Shown here piece after piece: positions 25,201 through 35,852 of a DNA stretch of 64,000 nt. Source of the stretch: Siderastrea radians. Taxonomy: Eukaryota; Cnidaria; Anthozoa; Scleractinia; Rhizangiidae. The stretch spans positions 48,877,093 to 48,941,092 of the forward strand of contig OZ024890.1 of the NCBI GenBank assembly GCA_964017195.1, written 5' to 3'. The stretch's first letter is position 1. Each line of letters begins with the position of its first letter. Both the position numbers and the translations under genes were made by a program. A model generated the notes under the pieces. That model ran no database searches. It had not been told where the DNA came from and was given only the letters and a program-made list of their open reading frames with translations.

Positions 25201-28200
25201 ATTCATAAGTTCCCCGCTTAACGTCCACTGGACGTTTAGGTCAGACCCCCTCCCCCCCTCCTCCTTAACGTCCACTGAACGTTTAGGTCAGACCCCCTCC
25301 CCCCCTCCTCCTTAACGTCCACTGAACGTTTAGGTCAGACCCCCTCCCCCCCCCCTCCTTAACGCTATTTTTTTGTCTTCATTTCGGCCACTTGGGTAAA
25401 CGCGGACATTATTTCAGAAAACATACGCTGAGAAATCTCAGCAAAAGTTTTCTTTTCTGATTCGGTAGTTTGAATCTATGTTACCATTTTCTTTTGCAGG
25501 GGAAAAAGTGAAAATGATTTATCAGTGCGTGACTTTTCTTCACACCGTGCTTGGACATTCATTTTATAGTCTTTGCGGCTGCCCTTCGATCTCTGTACGT
25601 CCTCGGAGGAAATGTATTTTCGGAATGTCTTTTCCCTATTCCTGCCTGATTCGCTTCAACTGTTTTATCTTAGTTCGACGCGTTTTTTTCCCGCAAAACG
25701 TTTCATCCGTCTAACGGGAAAATCCTTGTCCAACCTGACCGACGCATCTTCGCCACAGGATTTGTCTAAACTATTCTCACTGCCATCATCGGAATCACTT
25801 GTATCATCCTCATATTAAGAGTCACTATCCAGACAGTTCTCGCCAAGGGCTTGCCTCAAATTTGGAATTGACACTCATGACAGAAACTGACTTCCGTCAT
25901 CTCCAACGAAGGTAATTTCGAACGCCATTTTGTTTGTTTTTCTCTGCGCGGGATCCTTGCAACACACACGCGCGTGTGCCACCCACGATGGCGCAATTTT
26001 TTCTAAAAATAGCACATTTGTCTTTTTCGATGGGGCCAACGGCACTACTGAAAATGGTATTTAGTTACGGTCTCCGTCCCCGATTATGGCTCCTGATGAT
26101 TCTTATGACGATTCAAAGTAAAGTAACGTGCTATTATTAAAAGAAAAATGGACAGGTGGCGTTTTAATAGTTCTTTCCTGTCCGTTCCTGTTGACAAATT
26201 CTTCCATAGATTGGTGTTCCTTTGGGAAGCAAGAATTTTTTCCAGCAAGTTTGTTACGGAGCCCAATCACTGACAGGTATGTGTTTGCAGCTAAGCCCCC
26301 TACACCCCTAAAACAGTGGCTGCGCGGCTACGCGGCTACATGGCCACGTAGTCCTGTAGCCACGTAGCCACGTAGCAACATAACCGCGCAGCTAAGTAGC
26401 CACATAGTCGCGTAGCCATGTAGCCAGGTAGCCGCGTAATCACGTAGCCACGTAGCCGCGTAGCTGGGTAAGATATCAAGATAGCGAAAAGTCTTTGTGA
26501 CTATCTAAGTAGAAGACTTTTCCAATCCATGAGGAACTTGCATAAGCGTCATAAACTGAAGGGTACGTAGCCACGTATCCTGATTTTTAAGAGGTGTAGT
26601 CTCAACGTGGCAGGGCTTTGCTACTTTTCTTAAGGCTGGTTTCCATATGAACATTACTATCGCTACGATCGCTGAAAAAAAAAGAAAAACGTTCAGCAAT
26701 CGTTGCGATATTGAAAACCACACTTCAACGATCGTAGCGATCACAGCATTTCACAACGATCGCTGACGAAGAATGGTTTCGATATGATCGCAACGATTGC
26801 TGAATGTTTATTTCAGCGATTGCAGCGATCGTAGCGATCATATGAAAACCAGCCTTAATGGTGTATTTATTTGCAGCATACGCGTATAGCAAAAACTGCG
26901 ACAACCTGTATCTTGTGACGTCACGTTTATGTTAGGTGTATGGGGTAAGCGATAAGTGGCAAGTTCCAGCGTGCACTCGCCCTTCATTGGCTATTTCAGT
27001 TCCTTCGTAATTATTTCACCTTTAACCGGGATGTCGTTCCCAGGATTACAGGACAGAGTAATTGTTTTCGTATCCCGCGAGTTAGGACTGAAGCCGCCAA
27101 GAGAGCTTTCTTTTACAATGGAGCCTTAATTTATAATAACTTTTTAAACTAGATGCTTCTTATGTCGACGATGTAATTGTCATTTCCTTATTCGTATATT
27201 TTTATTCTTATTAATTTTAAGAGGTTATAGAATTTAGTGCTTTTTATATCTTATATCTTTTTATCAATTAGGTTAGTTTGTTTTGTAATAATTTTTGTGT
27301 TGTAAATAATTTATTTTTCAGGGCTCCTATTGATAACAGAGTCTGCCTTGACTCTGACGGGATTTCCCTGAATAAATAAAGGTGTTTAACTTTAACTTTA
27401 TTTTGACGCTGTCACCTTTGATAAGTTCTCTTAAAGGAGGGAATTGCCTGCCCAAATACTTGCGAACGGATTGCACTTTACAGTGCTGTTAAAATGCAAA
27501 TTTACCTTTACTTAATGCGATAAATTGATACACCATTGATTAATGGCATACCCTATATGCATACCCCGAATGCGACGCAATTAAACAGGCTGTCGCTGTT
27601 TCCCATCATGCTGCATTTTAATTGTCATAGTTTTGTGCATCGATAACCTAGATACGTTTGCTGGTACCATAGGTTAATCAGAAGTACTCTATTTGCATAG
27701 TTGAATTATTTCCCCTGGCCTTAATTTCGTTCGCCACCACTGTCTACATTATAATAATATATTACGTTTCACAGCATTTAAAGCCCAACAAACCACCAAA
27801 GAAATGATTTCTGACGCTTTCCTTACTTTCCACCTCGATGTTGAACATTATTGTAATCAAGCTAATAAACAACAGGCGTTACGCACGGGTAGTTTTCCCG
27901 GGGTTATCAACACGTTTGTTTGCAATAGGGTACGCGTTGAAAATGCGACAAGTATACGCGTATGCTGCAAATAAATCCAATCTTAGTCAGACTTATTAGC
28001 AAGTCATTCATTAAAAAATTTGGCAATGAAAAGCAAAGTTCTTGTGATAACTCAGCCAGAGAATGTGGTCAGGTGACCAGCTTCTTGTAGCAAAGTATGA
28101 TCCTATAATCAGTTATAGTACAACGCTAAATTCTGGCGGGCTCCCATTGGTCGAAATCGATCACGTGACGCGATAGTGTCTCTTCTCAGCGGGCACCTAT

Positions 28201-30102
28201 CAGCACATAGTGCCCGTTTTTTAGCAATTTTTCCTCAAAATTTAGCGTTGTACAATAAAAACAATAGAGTCCTTCTGTCTCAGGCCCTGCGATGATAGGT
28301 TCTCTTGGAAATTTGATGTTCAAACCTCATATAAGCCCTCGAACTACGTTCTCGGGCTAATATTTGTTGTGAACATCAAATCTCCTCAAGCAACCTATCA
28401 CACGATAGTGCCTTCGACAGAAGAACTCTACTGTTTAATTAGGGAGTGGTAAATATGAGAGCTGTATCAGCCTCCACAAATGGAAAATAGCGTTTAATTT
28501 ATTCTTTCCTTTTAAAGTTATGTGCAATTGTCTTCCTTTCAGAATATTCAACCGAAAGGGAACTCTTTGAAAGCCTTAAAAACGGGACCGAGGACAAAAT
28601 ATGGCTGTTCGAGTGCAAAGAAAGAGCTGACTTCAGTTTCACGATTGTAAAAGTTCTTCCTGCCCATGCACCTACCATTGGGGTAGGAATTCAGATGCCG
28701 AAAATCAGAGGTAGTAAAGACATCTCTTATTGTTTGCAATGGCCATGGGAGGACGATGATGATGAATACAACGGTGAAAATTCAAGACTGGTTTCACCGA
28801 CAAGTACTCAAAGAGAATATGTGAATACGGAAGTTCCAGGAGCGGAATTTATGGATTCATTGGTACAGCTGAAAGGGAAGATTCATGGGAACGAAGATCA
28901 GATAAGAGAAGTTCCGGATGTAGGGTTCTGTTTTATGCAACTTCTGGTTACTTAGGTTACCTTTCTACTACTACAAATCATAATTCATCCCCGAAACCAG
29001 TTTCAAGACGAATGACTTTAGCGGACAGCTCTCTCAAAAACAAAGAAACAAACAAATAAACAAACAAACAAACAAACAAGCAAACACTACATGATCAAAC
29101 GAGTTTATTTGAAAGAGGACTGATTTTTGAGACATACCTCTCGAATATTTCTTACATTTATTTCTTTGAATAAGGAGAAAGTACTTGCACTTTCCTGAAA
29201 CTTCACCTGATCCCTAGTTTACTCTTTCAGTTTTTTCGGAGCTAAATAAATACAACATCAAGTTTTAGTTTTTGTCTTTTCTTAATCCGTAACAGAAGCG
29301 GTGCTTTGAATCTTACAGTCGTGGCAAGAATCGCCAAAGTATCGAGTCAGCTTCTGAAAAGAAAATAGATCTTGTTGATTACGTTTTGTGTGCTTCCGCT
29401 GGTCTGCTTGTCAGTCTATTCATTATTGGAACACTGTGGGAAATGTACTCGAGAGCACGACAAGGAATTAAACCAACCAGTATGTCGTTTTATTTCACGT
29501 TAATCTGTAACTGTCTTAGGAGGAATAACAAATGCTGGTTTTGGCCATAGTCTGGCCAATCGTAAAAAGGCACCTCTTTCAGCCGGAGCCTCCTTTTATA
29601 GCCCACTATAGGGGAGCCCTTCTCCCCCCCCCCCCCCGCCCAGGAACGAAGGTTAAAACTCACACTCGTCTATCATGAATCACTATCAAGGTCGAATTGA
29701 AATTCCAAATTCTGGATTTTGTGGAGGTTAGAAAACCGGAGAGTCCAGGTGATGAAAACCCTAGGAGTAATTCAGCTCGGTGCACATTAAAACTGGACTG
29801 GTATTTGCCTAATACGAGAGAAAGACCCTTTACATTATGTTAGGAGCTTGAGCACAGTAGAGCCCAGTTAATTCAGCCACCGACAAGCCAGAAAACTTTG
29901 GCGTGTTTACGGCCCATAACCTGGAGCGCGCAACTGCCTTATATTCGTGTCGCGGCGTTTTTACAGACCAGTTTATTTTAACATTGAATTTTATGCGAAT
30001 TCAGACTCTCAAAAAAGCCTCAGTAGCCAATCTCAAGCTTTGCGTTACGAATTGGGTATTTTGGAAGGAGAAAATAACCTGTTCTGTACTGAAACGCCGT
30101 GA
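16213..30102 (+). CDS. Gene B: glutamate-receptor-like channel with K+ selectivity filter
   Basis: Paralogue of gene A. Exons: 16213-16650, 17278-17372, 22903-23059, 26210-26276, 28543-28919, 29296-29479, 30005-30102; the joined frame (471 codons plus stop) is open, with the same intron phases as A (0,2,0,1,0,1). Residues 1-22 are a signal peptide, 123-146 TM1, 175-181 the filter TTTGYGD, TM2 follows with ITAQVSSSIT, then IGVPLGSKNFFQQV begins the second extracellular part, and TM3 (YVLCASAGLLVSLFIIGTLW) precedes a short tail. One splice site has changed: where A has CAG|GTAGTA at the end of exon 5, B has CAGATAAGA. The nearest in-frame donor is 18 bases on (GAT|GTAGGG), adding IREVPD; I used it. 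Introns 2-4 are enlarged by mobile elements. Probably functional, judged from the preserved frame. Confidence 0.78.
17700..17900. repeat. Dispersed repeat, inverted copy at 32240-32400
   Basis: CGCAGCCATCTTGGATTTTT and the following runs about AAAATTGACC and AAAATAACCTAAG reappear, reverse-complemented and diverged, at about 32240-32400. Intron 2 of gene B. Confidence 0.5.
18508..18770. repeat. Foldback element
   Basis: GCTGACGTTTCGCGAGGT at the left pairs with ACCTCGCGAAACGTCAGC at the right. The arms of about 120 bases continue through GAAATTCCATACT / AGTATGGAATTTC and CCCAGATCTTGG / CCAAGATCTGGG. It lies in gene B intron 2 and is non-coding. Confidence 0.85.
19143..19262 (-). mobile_element. 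SINE body copy lacking its tRNA head
   Basis: Similar throughout to the body of the SINE at 7018-7235: CACCAAAGG, then GATTTTCAAAGAAAGAAT and TTTTATAGAAAA in the same order. The polymerase III boxes are absent. Gene B intron 2. Confidence 0.6.
20991..21102 (-). other. Orphan exon-like island
   Basis: The - strand shows an acceptor (TCTCATCAG), then 112 bases with one open frame and a donor (GAG|GTAGGT). The peptide begins IRSVELSKSATRLLQQVNPI and continues FIPSVAAAYDSPDREE. Composition and flanking signals look like a real coding exon, but no partner exon is recognisable nearby and it lies in antisense orientation in gene B intron 2. It could be a captured gene fragment in an unrecognised element, or part of a nested gene. 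Family not recognised. Confidence 0.35.
22549..22789. repeat. Foldback element
   Basis: AATAGTCCATTTTACAGTTG at the left is matched by CAACTGTAAAATAGACTATT at the right. The arms of about 100 bases run through CCACTCAAA / TTTGAGTGG-type and CAAGGTCAACTCC / GGTGTTGACCTTG segments. Just upstream of gene B exon 3, absent from gene A. Confidence 0.85.
23896..26095. mobile_element. Non-autonomous hAT-like element
   Basis: Inverted ends CAGGAGCCATAATCGGGGAC...CCGTA at 23896 and TACGG...GTCCCCGATTATGGCTCCTG ending at 26095. It is flanked by ATGAATC (23889-23895) and ATGATTC (26096-26102). Gene A intron 3 has the empty site ATGATTC within GACTATGATTCTTACGACG (near 8867). The CAG start and a duplication of about 7-8 bases fit the hAT superfamily. 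The 2.2 kb interior has no transposase I recognise and includes a GC-rich tandem repeat. The long - strand open frame over its left end runs out into the intron and is not a gene. Confidence 0.75.
25217..25361. repeat. Tandem repeat of about 47 bases, three units
   Basis: Each unit runs CTTAACGTCCACTGRACG, TTTAGGTCAGACCCCCTCC, then a C-rich tract. The units are nearly identical, so the array is young. Inside the hAT-like element. Confidence 0.9.
26318..26470. repeat. Minisatellite built on CGTAGCCA
   Basis: About fifteen diverged 8-10 base units of the type CGTAGCCA / TGTAGCCA / CGTAGCCG in gene B intron 4, starting about 40 bases after exon 4. Confidence 0.85.
26634..26854. repeat. TTAA-flanked foldback element rich in GCGATCG
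   Basis: TTAA (26630-26633), GGCTGGTTTCCATATGA at the left end, its near complement TCATATGAAAACCAGCC at the right end, then TTAA (26855-26858). The interior is a chain of CGATCGTAGCGATC-like palindromes. TTAA flanks are typical of piggyBac-mobilised elements. A relative is at 33568-33791. Confidence 0.75.
26865..27976. mobile_element. Element with 24-base inverted ends around a LINE tail
   Basis: ATTTATTTGCAGCATACGCG (26865) and its complement CGCGTATGCTGCAAATAAAT (ending 27976) enclose about 1.1 kb, and TATA extends the match inside. The interior carries a + strand LINE 3' end. The matching part of gene A intron 4 lacks all of it. Confidence 0.6.
27045..27402 (+). mobile_element. LINE 3' end (protein C-terminus plus 3' UTR)
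   Basis: The + strand reads ITGQSNCFRIPRVRTEAAKR, then AFFYNGALIYNNFLN and stop at 27150-27152. This is the C-terminal signature of many animal LINE proteins. An AT-rich 3' UTR follows with a conserved-looking end (ACTCTGACGGGATT, CCTGAATAAATAAAGG) and TTTAAC repeats as tail. Nested in the 24-base inverted-end element. Confidence 0.7.
28116..28438. repeat. Two-hairpin element in gene B intron 4
   Basis: Two palindromes stand side by side: one bounded by TACAACGCTAAATT / AATTTAGCGTTGTA, one by AACAATAGAG...GATGTTC / GAACATC...CTCTACTGTT. The same pair, in the same order, is at 33094-33560. Gene A intron 4 shows the empty site ATCAGTTAGGGAG, so the whole pair inserted as one unit with a TTA duplication. 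Confidence 0.8.
29036..29090. repeat. (AAAC)n microsatellite
   Basis: About ten AAAC-type units in gene B intron 5. Confidence 0.85.
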
Positions 30103-30845
30103 CCTAGCCTTAGTATGGGAATTGCACGCTCCGGGTTATGAGCTCCCGGCAGGGTAGGGCAATGATAGCCTGCAAAAAGAATGGAGGGGCAAAAAAACTA
30201 CGGCTGAAGGAAGCTTAATTCAGAAGGCAAAATAACTGAAGCTTACTGCCAAACACAGTTTAAAACATAGTTCTGTCTAATACACAACACACAAATACTC
30301 TCACCTGGACTATTGTAGTCAATCTACTTTGGACTTCAATCCTCCTTTTTATGTAAGCATGTTTCATCCGCAGTTGACATCTATCGGATAATTTGCACAT
30401 TTAATTTCTCGTATTACTAGATGAGTTCCCCTTAGTTCATCAAAATGTGAAGTCCGTGGTGTGGGAAAGTAGAGACTAAAAATACAATTACCCTATTCGC
30501 GGTCGAAGGAAGTACAATCCATGATATTTCATAGGTTGACGTCTTTCGTAAGAAGGCTTGAGCTCTCGGCCAAAGCACTAAGCATGAAGCAAGATCGCTC
30601 ACGTGTTTCCTTCATGATCTTTTCACAGCATACAGTGGTGATGTCGAGAAGGGAGATCCTCCAACGGAAATTGAATTGAAACCGCAACAAGCGGATCACA
30701 ATTGAGGGAAAATGGTAAAACCATACAATAGAACGACAGAAGAAGACATAAAAGCATAGAAGACATAGAAGAACGACATTAAAGCGTTTCTTAAACTAGT
30801 CATATAGATTCTGGGTTGAAACTGCAGCCTTATTATGCATGCTAC

Positions 30846-31373
30846 AACAACAACAACAACAACAAGCTTTATTTGGATGACTATAACAAAGTATTACAGT
30901 ATTGAAAAAGCCACTTAAATTTAATTATTAATTATTTAATTAATTAATTAAAATAACTAAAGACATTATAACCATTGCTTATTTTTAACCATTCAGAGAG
31001 GTACTAGCCATTGTAACTAGTTGTCTCTCAGTTCAAAGCATGACGAGATGAATGAAATTAATTGAATATTTATAAAATAATCAGTACAATTCATAAGATG
31101 TGACAATAAGGTCTCATGTGATAATAGTCGCAGAAATGGTATTTGAGGTTCTATTTTAGAAAAGAACCTGTCTCTTATAGAGGAATAGCTCGGGCAATCT
31201 AGTAAAAAATGAGTTTCATCTTCAATTTTGTTACAATTGCAGAGACTGCATAACCTTTCATCACGAGGTATTTTGTCATTCAATCCGAAGTTTGTGACCG
31301 CCAATTCTCGGTTTTACTAATGATTTTCTAGATGAGTTCTTTCTTGTTAGATCTAGGTAGGCAGAAAGGCTAC
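30846..31373 (-). mobile_element. LINE 3' fragment with target-site duplication
   Basis: On the - strand, 31304-31017 encodes the C-terminal zinc-knuckle region of a LINE protein (LCSLCNCNKIEDETHFLLDC, then PSYSSIRDRFF). It is followed by a 3' UTR and a (TTG)n tail, seen as (CAA)n at 30845-30865. GCTAC flanks both sides (30841-30845 and 31369-31373). The duplicated flank of gene A has a single GCTAC (13153-13157) and no insert, so both boundaries are exact. Confidence 0.85.
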
Positions 31374-31739
31374 TAGTTTTCTCCATGAATTTCTTAAAAT
31401 ATGAATCGTTTGGAACAATGTGTCAGTATAGCATCTTGCCGTTCTCTAGCCATTGCTTCGCTGCAATGGCGAAAACTGTGGGATAGTGTAAGTGAAAAAA
31501 AATGCTATTTGTTGATGCTACTCGGCCCACGGCTGACTACGACCCTTTAAACTATTAATAATGGATACTTTTTGATAGAATTAAATATCAACAGTTGACG
31601 ATATTGCATGCATGTGGAAGAGATACACTTAGAGAGCAAAAATAATGTTGAAATAAAAGTGTTTTATCCATTCCGGCTTCCATTTACTGATTGACCGAAG
31701 AACATAAAGAAATAAGAGACTGGTCACGAAACGTTCGGT

Positions 31740-31815
31740 TTTTCCAACCTAGTTCCCAGGCTCCCCTCTTCCTTCCAGCATAAGAGGAACCTGGGAGCCT
31801 GGGGACCTGCAACCT
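31740..31815. repeat. Short palindromic repeat
   Basis: GTTCCCAGGCTCCC and GGGAGCCTGGGG form the arms. A diverged copy is in the A flank near 13630-13680. Confidence 0.6.
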
Positions 31816-33093
31816 GGGAACGAGGTTGTGGATTGCCATTCTTCCACAAAATCCAACATTCGAAAGTTTAATTGAGGTTGGCATTTGAGAGCCTTAAGGT
31901 CTTTGTTAGACAAAGATGATTTATTTCATTTCATTATAATAGCGACAGAGATATTCTCATAAACCCCGATTTGTCAAATTGTATTTTATGAAGTATGTGT
32001 ACAGCTTTCACTTGGAAAGCTGTACACATTCGGTAAACCCAACCGCCCCCACTGATTTATTCTGGACCTTCTAAACGTTTTTAATATCCACGCAAAAGCA
32101 TTACAACTCCTGCTTAAAATGTATCAGGAAACGTTGTGATATCATTGTTCACGGAATTTGTTTTCTCCATGGCGTACAATATATTTTGTCATGCATGTTT
32201 TGCCAAATTTTGACTGATATTTAACTCTCCTGCAGTAAATTTGACATTTTTAGGTTATTTTGATGGTTTTGATTACTTTTAGGTTGTCTTAGATTGTTTT
32301 GGTAACTTTCAGAAAAATTAAAAATTCTACCGATAGCCGATCCAAGACGGTGGATTTTCGAAGATGACGATGTGACTCCTACACGATGTCATTTCGTCAT
32401 GTCATTTTTTTTCGACCTTCACTTTCATTGTGAATGCTGTCCGTTCTGCACTTTTATATTTGTTTCCTTTGAGATTGGCCTCTACGTTCGGAAGAGCTTC
32501 TGTAAGATATTATTAAGGCTGAGTTTGTTTCCCTATTTGTGCTGACCCCGCTTAGAATAACTTATTTAGTTAACACGGATGGCAACTAGTTAGACATATT
32601 ATTTAAAAGTAATATGTAATTTGTTGTTGTCTCAGAAGATCCAAGCCCTTTCTAAATAGGGTAATTGCTTCCTTTGCAACCTTTTAACGATTTTCAGTAA
32701 AAAGTCTCGGTTTTGGACCCAATTTTGCTACCTAGGTAACCAATTGAGATGTTATAGTGTCTGGAAGCCTGGCACCCCACATATCCAGCTAAAACCCAAA
32801 ACTCCTTTCCGAGCCCACTTCAGCAGGAGTAAATGCCTGCAAGTGCGGCCCTTAGAAGCACAATAAGGAGACATCAGGGGACACTGGAAAACAGAAGGCT
32901 CGACAAGGCGAGCCTTTCACGGGTTCTTCAAATCCAAGTGGATGCAGAATCTGGATTCGTTCAACAGCAACTTTCCTTGCTCGAGGAGATTTCTACCAAA
33001 ACAGTATAGCAAACCACCTTCTTTTCATATGCTCGCTGCATACTTTCCTCCTATGGAACATCTTCTGCCAACAGAACTTTCTATAAGTCTTTA

Positions 33094-33560
33094 TAGTACA
33101 ACGCTAAATTTTGGCGTGCTCCCATTGGTCGAAATCGATCACGTGGCGTGATAGTGTCTCTCCTCAGCGGGCGCCTATCAGCGCATAGTGCCCGTTTTTG
33201 GCAATTTTCGGTGAAAAAATTAAACTGTAAATTATTAGAAATGGAGAACGTGCATTAAAATGGCTTCCGTGTACACCTCAATCCCGTTGGGGGGCTTTCC
33301 CGCTCCATTTTTTTGTGACATAATAATCGCATTGCAATTGTCAGCATTTTTTCACTCAAAATTTAGCGTTGTACAACAAAAACAATAGAGTCCATCTGTC
33401 TTAGGCCCTATGTGTGATAGGTTTCCTCCGAAATTTTATGTCCAAACTTCATATAAGCCCTCGAACTACGTTCTCGGGATAATACTTGTTGTGAACACCA
33501 CATTTCCTCGGGCAACGTATCACACGATAGTGCCTTCGACGGAAGACCTCTATTGTTTAA
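33094..33560. repeat. Second copy of the two-hairpin element
   Basis: TAGTACAACGCTAAATTTTG ... AAAATTTAGCGTTGTAC, then AACAATAGAG ... CTCTATTGTT, in the same order as at 28116-28438. It is longer in the first hairpin loop. It starts after TTA and ends at GTTTAA, like the other copy. Confidence 0.8.
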
Positions 33561-33567
33561 ATGTAGT

Positions 33568-33791
33568 AAAGGCCAGTTTCCATATGATCGCGACGATCGC
33601 TTTGATCACTGCGATCGCTGGAAAAAACGTTCAGCAATTGTTGCGATCATATGGAAACCACTCTTCAGCGATCGTACATTGTAGTGATCACAGAGATCAT
33701 TGCGCCAACGATCGCTGAGATAGACTTCAGTTCTATCGTTTACCAGACGTTTTTTTACAGCGATCGTAGTGAGCATATGGAAACCAGCCTT
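33568..33791. repeat. GCGATCG-rich foldback element
   Basis: The ends GGCCAGTTTCCATATGATCG and CATATGGAAACCAGCC, with internal CGATCG palindromes, relate it to 26634-26854. TTAA is present on the right side only (33790-33793). Confidence 0.65.
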
Positions 33792-34530
33792 AACAGATTG
33801 AAACAAAGAGAGGTCACAGCGAAGTGAGGTGGAGAAAGCCATTCTACTGCAAAAATCTGCCAGCATTGTCTAGACACTACTTCTCCTCCGAATCCTTCAT
33901 CGTTGCCGGCTGTTGTGCTGTTTGTTCAAGGAGCACAAGAACTAGAACTATTTAGAAAGGACTAAAATCAACAGAATTGACATTATAAAGCGTTTAGAAT
34001 GCAAATTTTGTCTAAACGAATTTAGACATGCTAACTCCGCGACCTAAACTGGACGCCAAAAACAATCTCGTGCCCAGGGTCCTTAAGCAGGTAAAATAAC
34101 CACATCTTAAAACTGAGAGAATTGATAGAGACAAGAGGCACACGGGCGACACGGGGTAGAACTAAAATTCTTCGCTTTGTTAGTTGTTCTCGTCAAGATC
34201 ATGGAACTCCAAGGTAAAAATAAAACGTCGTTGATTTATCGCAGGCGTAAGTCCCCGCTAAACGATTGGCTATTTTCGTCCAACGTCGAGTTTGTCGCAC
34301 AAAACGTTCGGCGACTAAACAGGTAGACAGAGTGAGCCCACAAAACGCTTTTAGCGCATTACCGCTGAAAAAGCCGTCGACTTCACCCAAATTCCGTCTC
34401 TGATCGACCACCTTTTCCTCGCTCGCGCAAGCCTAGTTGGCAAAGGTGGCTAAGCGATGACACATTCGATTTAAAGCAAAAATATTGGGTGAAAATGGTT
34501 CATCTCGATCATACATGGAAAACCATTTAA

Positions 34531-35551
34531 GGTGGTCTTATACCCAAAAAGTGAATTTCTTTAGAAAAGAACTTTGCGGGAAACTTTTACCATCATTTTA
34601 TAGGGATTCACCCTCTGAATTCAAAATGAGTCTTTTCAGGTCACATGCCATGATAGTTAATGATCATCCAGCCTTCTAAGTAAAAATATGGGTGTTCATT
34701 GTAAGCACAATATCTAACTAACGCACGGTTGGATAAGTATGAAATCAACTTAGATCTGTCCACAGATGAGTTCTTTAGGGGATAAACCTCGAAAATTAAG
34801 CAGCTTGGCCTCTTTAGAATTTATTTATATTCTTTTTTTTCCAGAAAGTAAGGTAGAAGGAAATAAAAAAGAGGGCAAGGATTCACTTACTGAGAAGTAG
34901 TTCAAGATCGTGACCATTTTGTAGGTTTACGACCTAGGAAATTAAGTCCTTTAATCTTGCTGAAAATTTCACAACACTAGGCTACAATGCGCCGGAGATA
35001 TCGTGCTCAAAGGTTCATTCAGTTCGAGAAATTCTGTGATTGGAGAAAAACAGTCTTAAAGATAAGGGAACGGATTCTAGGCAGCTTATCCGTCGTTCAT
35101 TATCCTAAAACCATTGTCAAATTCAAGTTGCCACACTAAAATACAAGCTGAATGGTAATTTGATGCAAAAACCATCGTTTCTGTAAGATTTGGGTCATGT
35201 TTTGTCCGTAGAAACTCGGACCTCAGGACTCTCTCCTCAGTCAGGTATCTCTCCACAGTACTACCAGTTGTCATGTTACAGAGAGCCGGGGGGGGGGGAG
35301 GCGGGGTAATGTTCTTATTGAGGCTTGTTTGTGAGCATTCATTAAATGTAAACAATCGTTGCTATGACCGTTGCTATGGAAAAAGTCGCATACTGCTGAT
35401 TAGATTTCTAAAATCTCGCTGTTTTAATGCTGGAAATCGAGTGAGATTATTTCAGGACAGCATTCCCAGGTGCTTGAAGGTTACAATTTTGCCATTTAAA
35501 AAAAAGTGACTTTTGCAACCTAACATCATTTTTTTTTAGTATAAGACCACC
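34531..35551. mobile_element. TTAA-flanked element, copy 1 (piggyBac-type ends)
   Basis: The left end GGTGGTCTTATAC follows TTAA (34527-34530); the right end GTATAAGACCACC precedes TTAA (35552-35555). Length is 1021 bases. TTAA duplication is the hallmark of piggyBac transposition. The interior is nearly identical to the copy at 37132-38151, including a G-run. A - strand open frame of about 89 codons occurs in both copies, but it crosses the variable G-run and looks neutral, so I do not call it a gene. Confidence 0.8.
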
Positions 35552-35561
35552 TTAAGGGTGA

Positions 35562-35852
35562 AATATTGGCTAGGGTTGAGGATGGTTGGGGTTAACTTTT
35601 GACCTTATGGTCGAAAGAATGGCTAAGGTTGAGACCTCTTGGGGCTAATTTGTGAGCTTGGGGTAAACAAAATGGCCAGGGTTAAGAGAGCTTGGGTTCA
35701 TTTTTGAGCTTAGGGTTAAAAATGGCTAGGGTTAAGAAAGCTTAGGGTTCATTTTTGAGCTTAGGACTGAAGAATTGCTAGGGTTAGGAAGCTTGGGGTT
35801 AATTTTTGAGCTTAGGGCTAAAAAATGGCTAGGGTTGAGGACAATTGGGGTC
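35562..35852. repeat. Minisatellite of about 58-base units
   Basis: About five diverged units containing ATGGCTAGGGTTAAG, AGCTTAGGGTTCATTTTTGA and GCTTAGGG. The TTAGGG-like words are part of the longer unit and not a telomeric array. It lies just inside the cargo between the two TTAA elements. Confidence 0.8.

Larger units (their letters stand above)
31861..34244. other. 2.4 kb insertion in the B flank, no gene seen
   Basis: Similarity to the A flank stops at about 31860 and resumes at about 34245 (CCCCGCTAAACGATTG), so the whole block was inserted in B or lost from A. It contains the two-hairpin element and a GCGATCG-rich foldback. No open frame is supported. Confidence 0.55.

Noticed and set aside
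25217..25361. Regular repeats that could suggest a CRISPR array
   Set aside because: Repeats are contiguous with no unique spacers, in an animal genome, inside a transposable element.
35086..35355. 89-codon frame conserved in both TTAA elements (also 37693-37956)
   Set aside because: Similarity is explained by the duplicated DNA; changes are not biased to synonymous sites by eye and the frame crosses a variable G-run.
35562..35852. TTAGGG-like words suggesting interstitial telomere sequence
   Set aside because: The words belong to a longer repeat unit of about 58 bases and are not arrayed as (TTAGGG)n.
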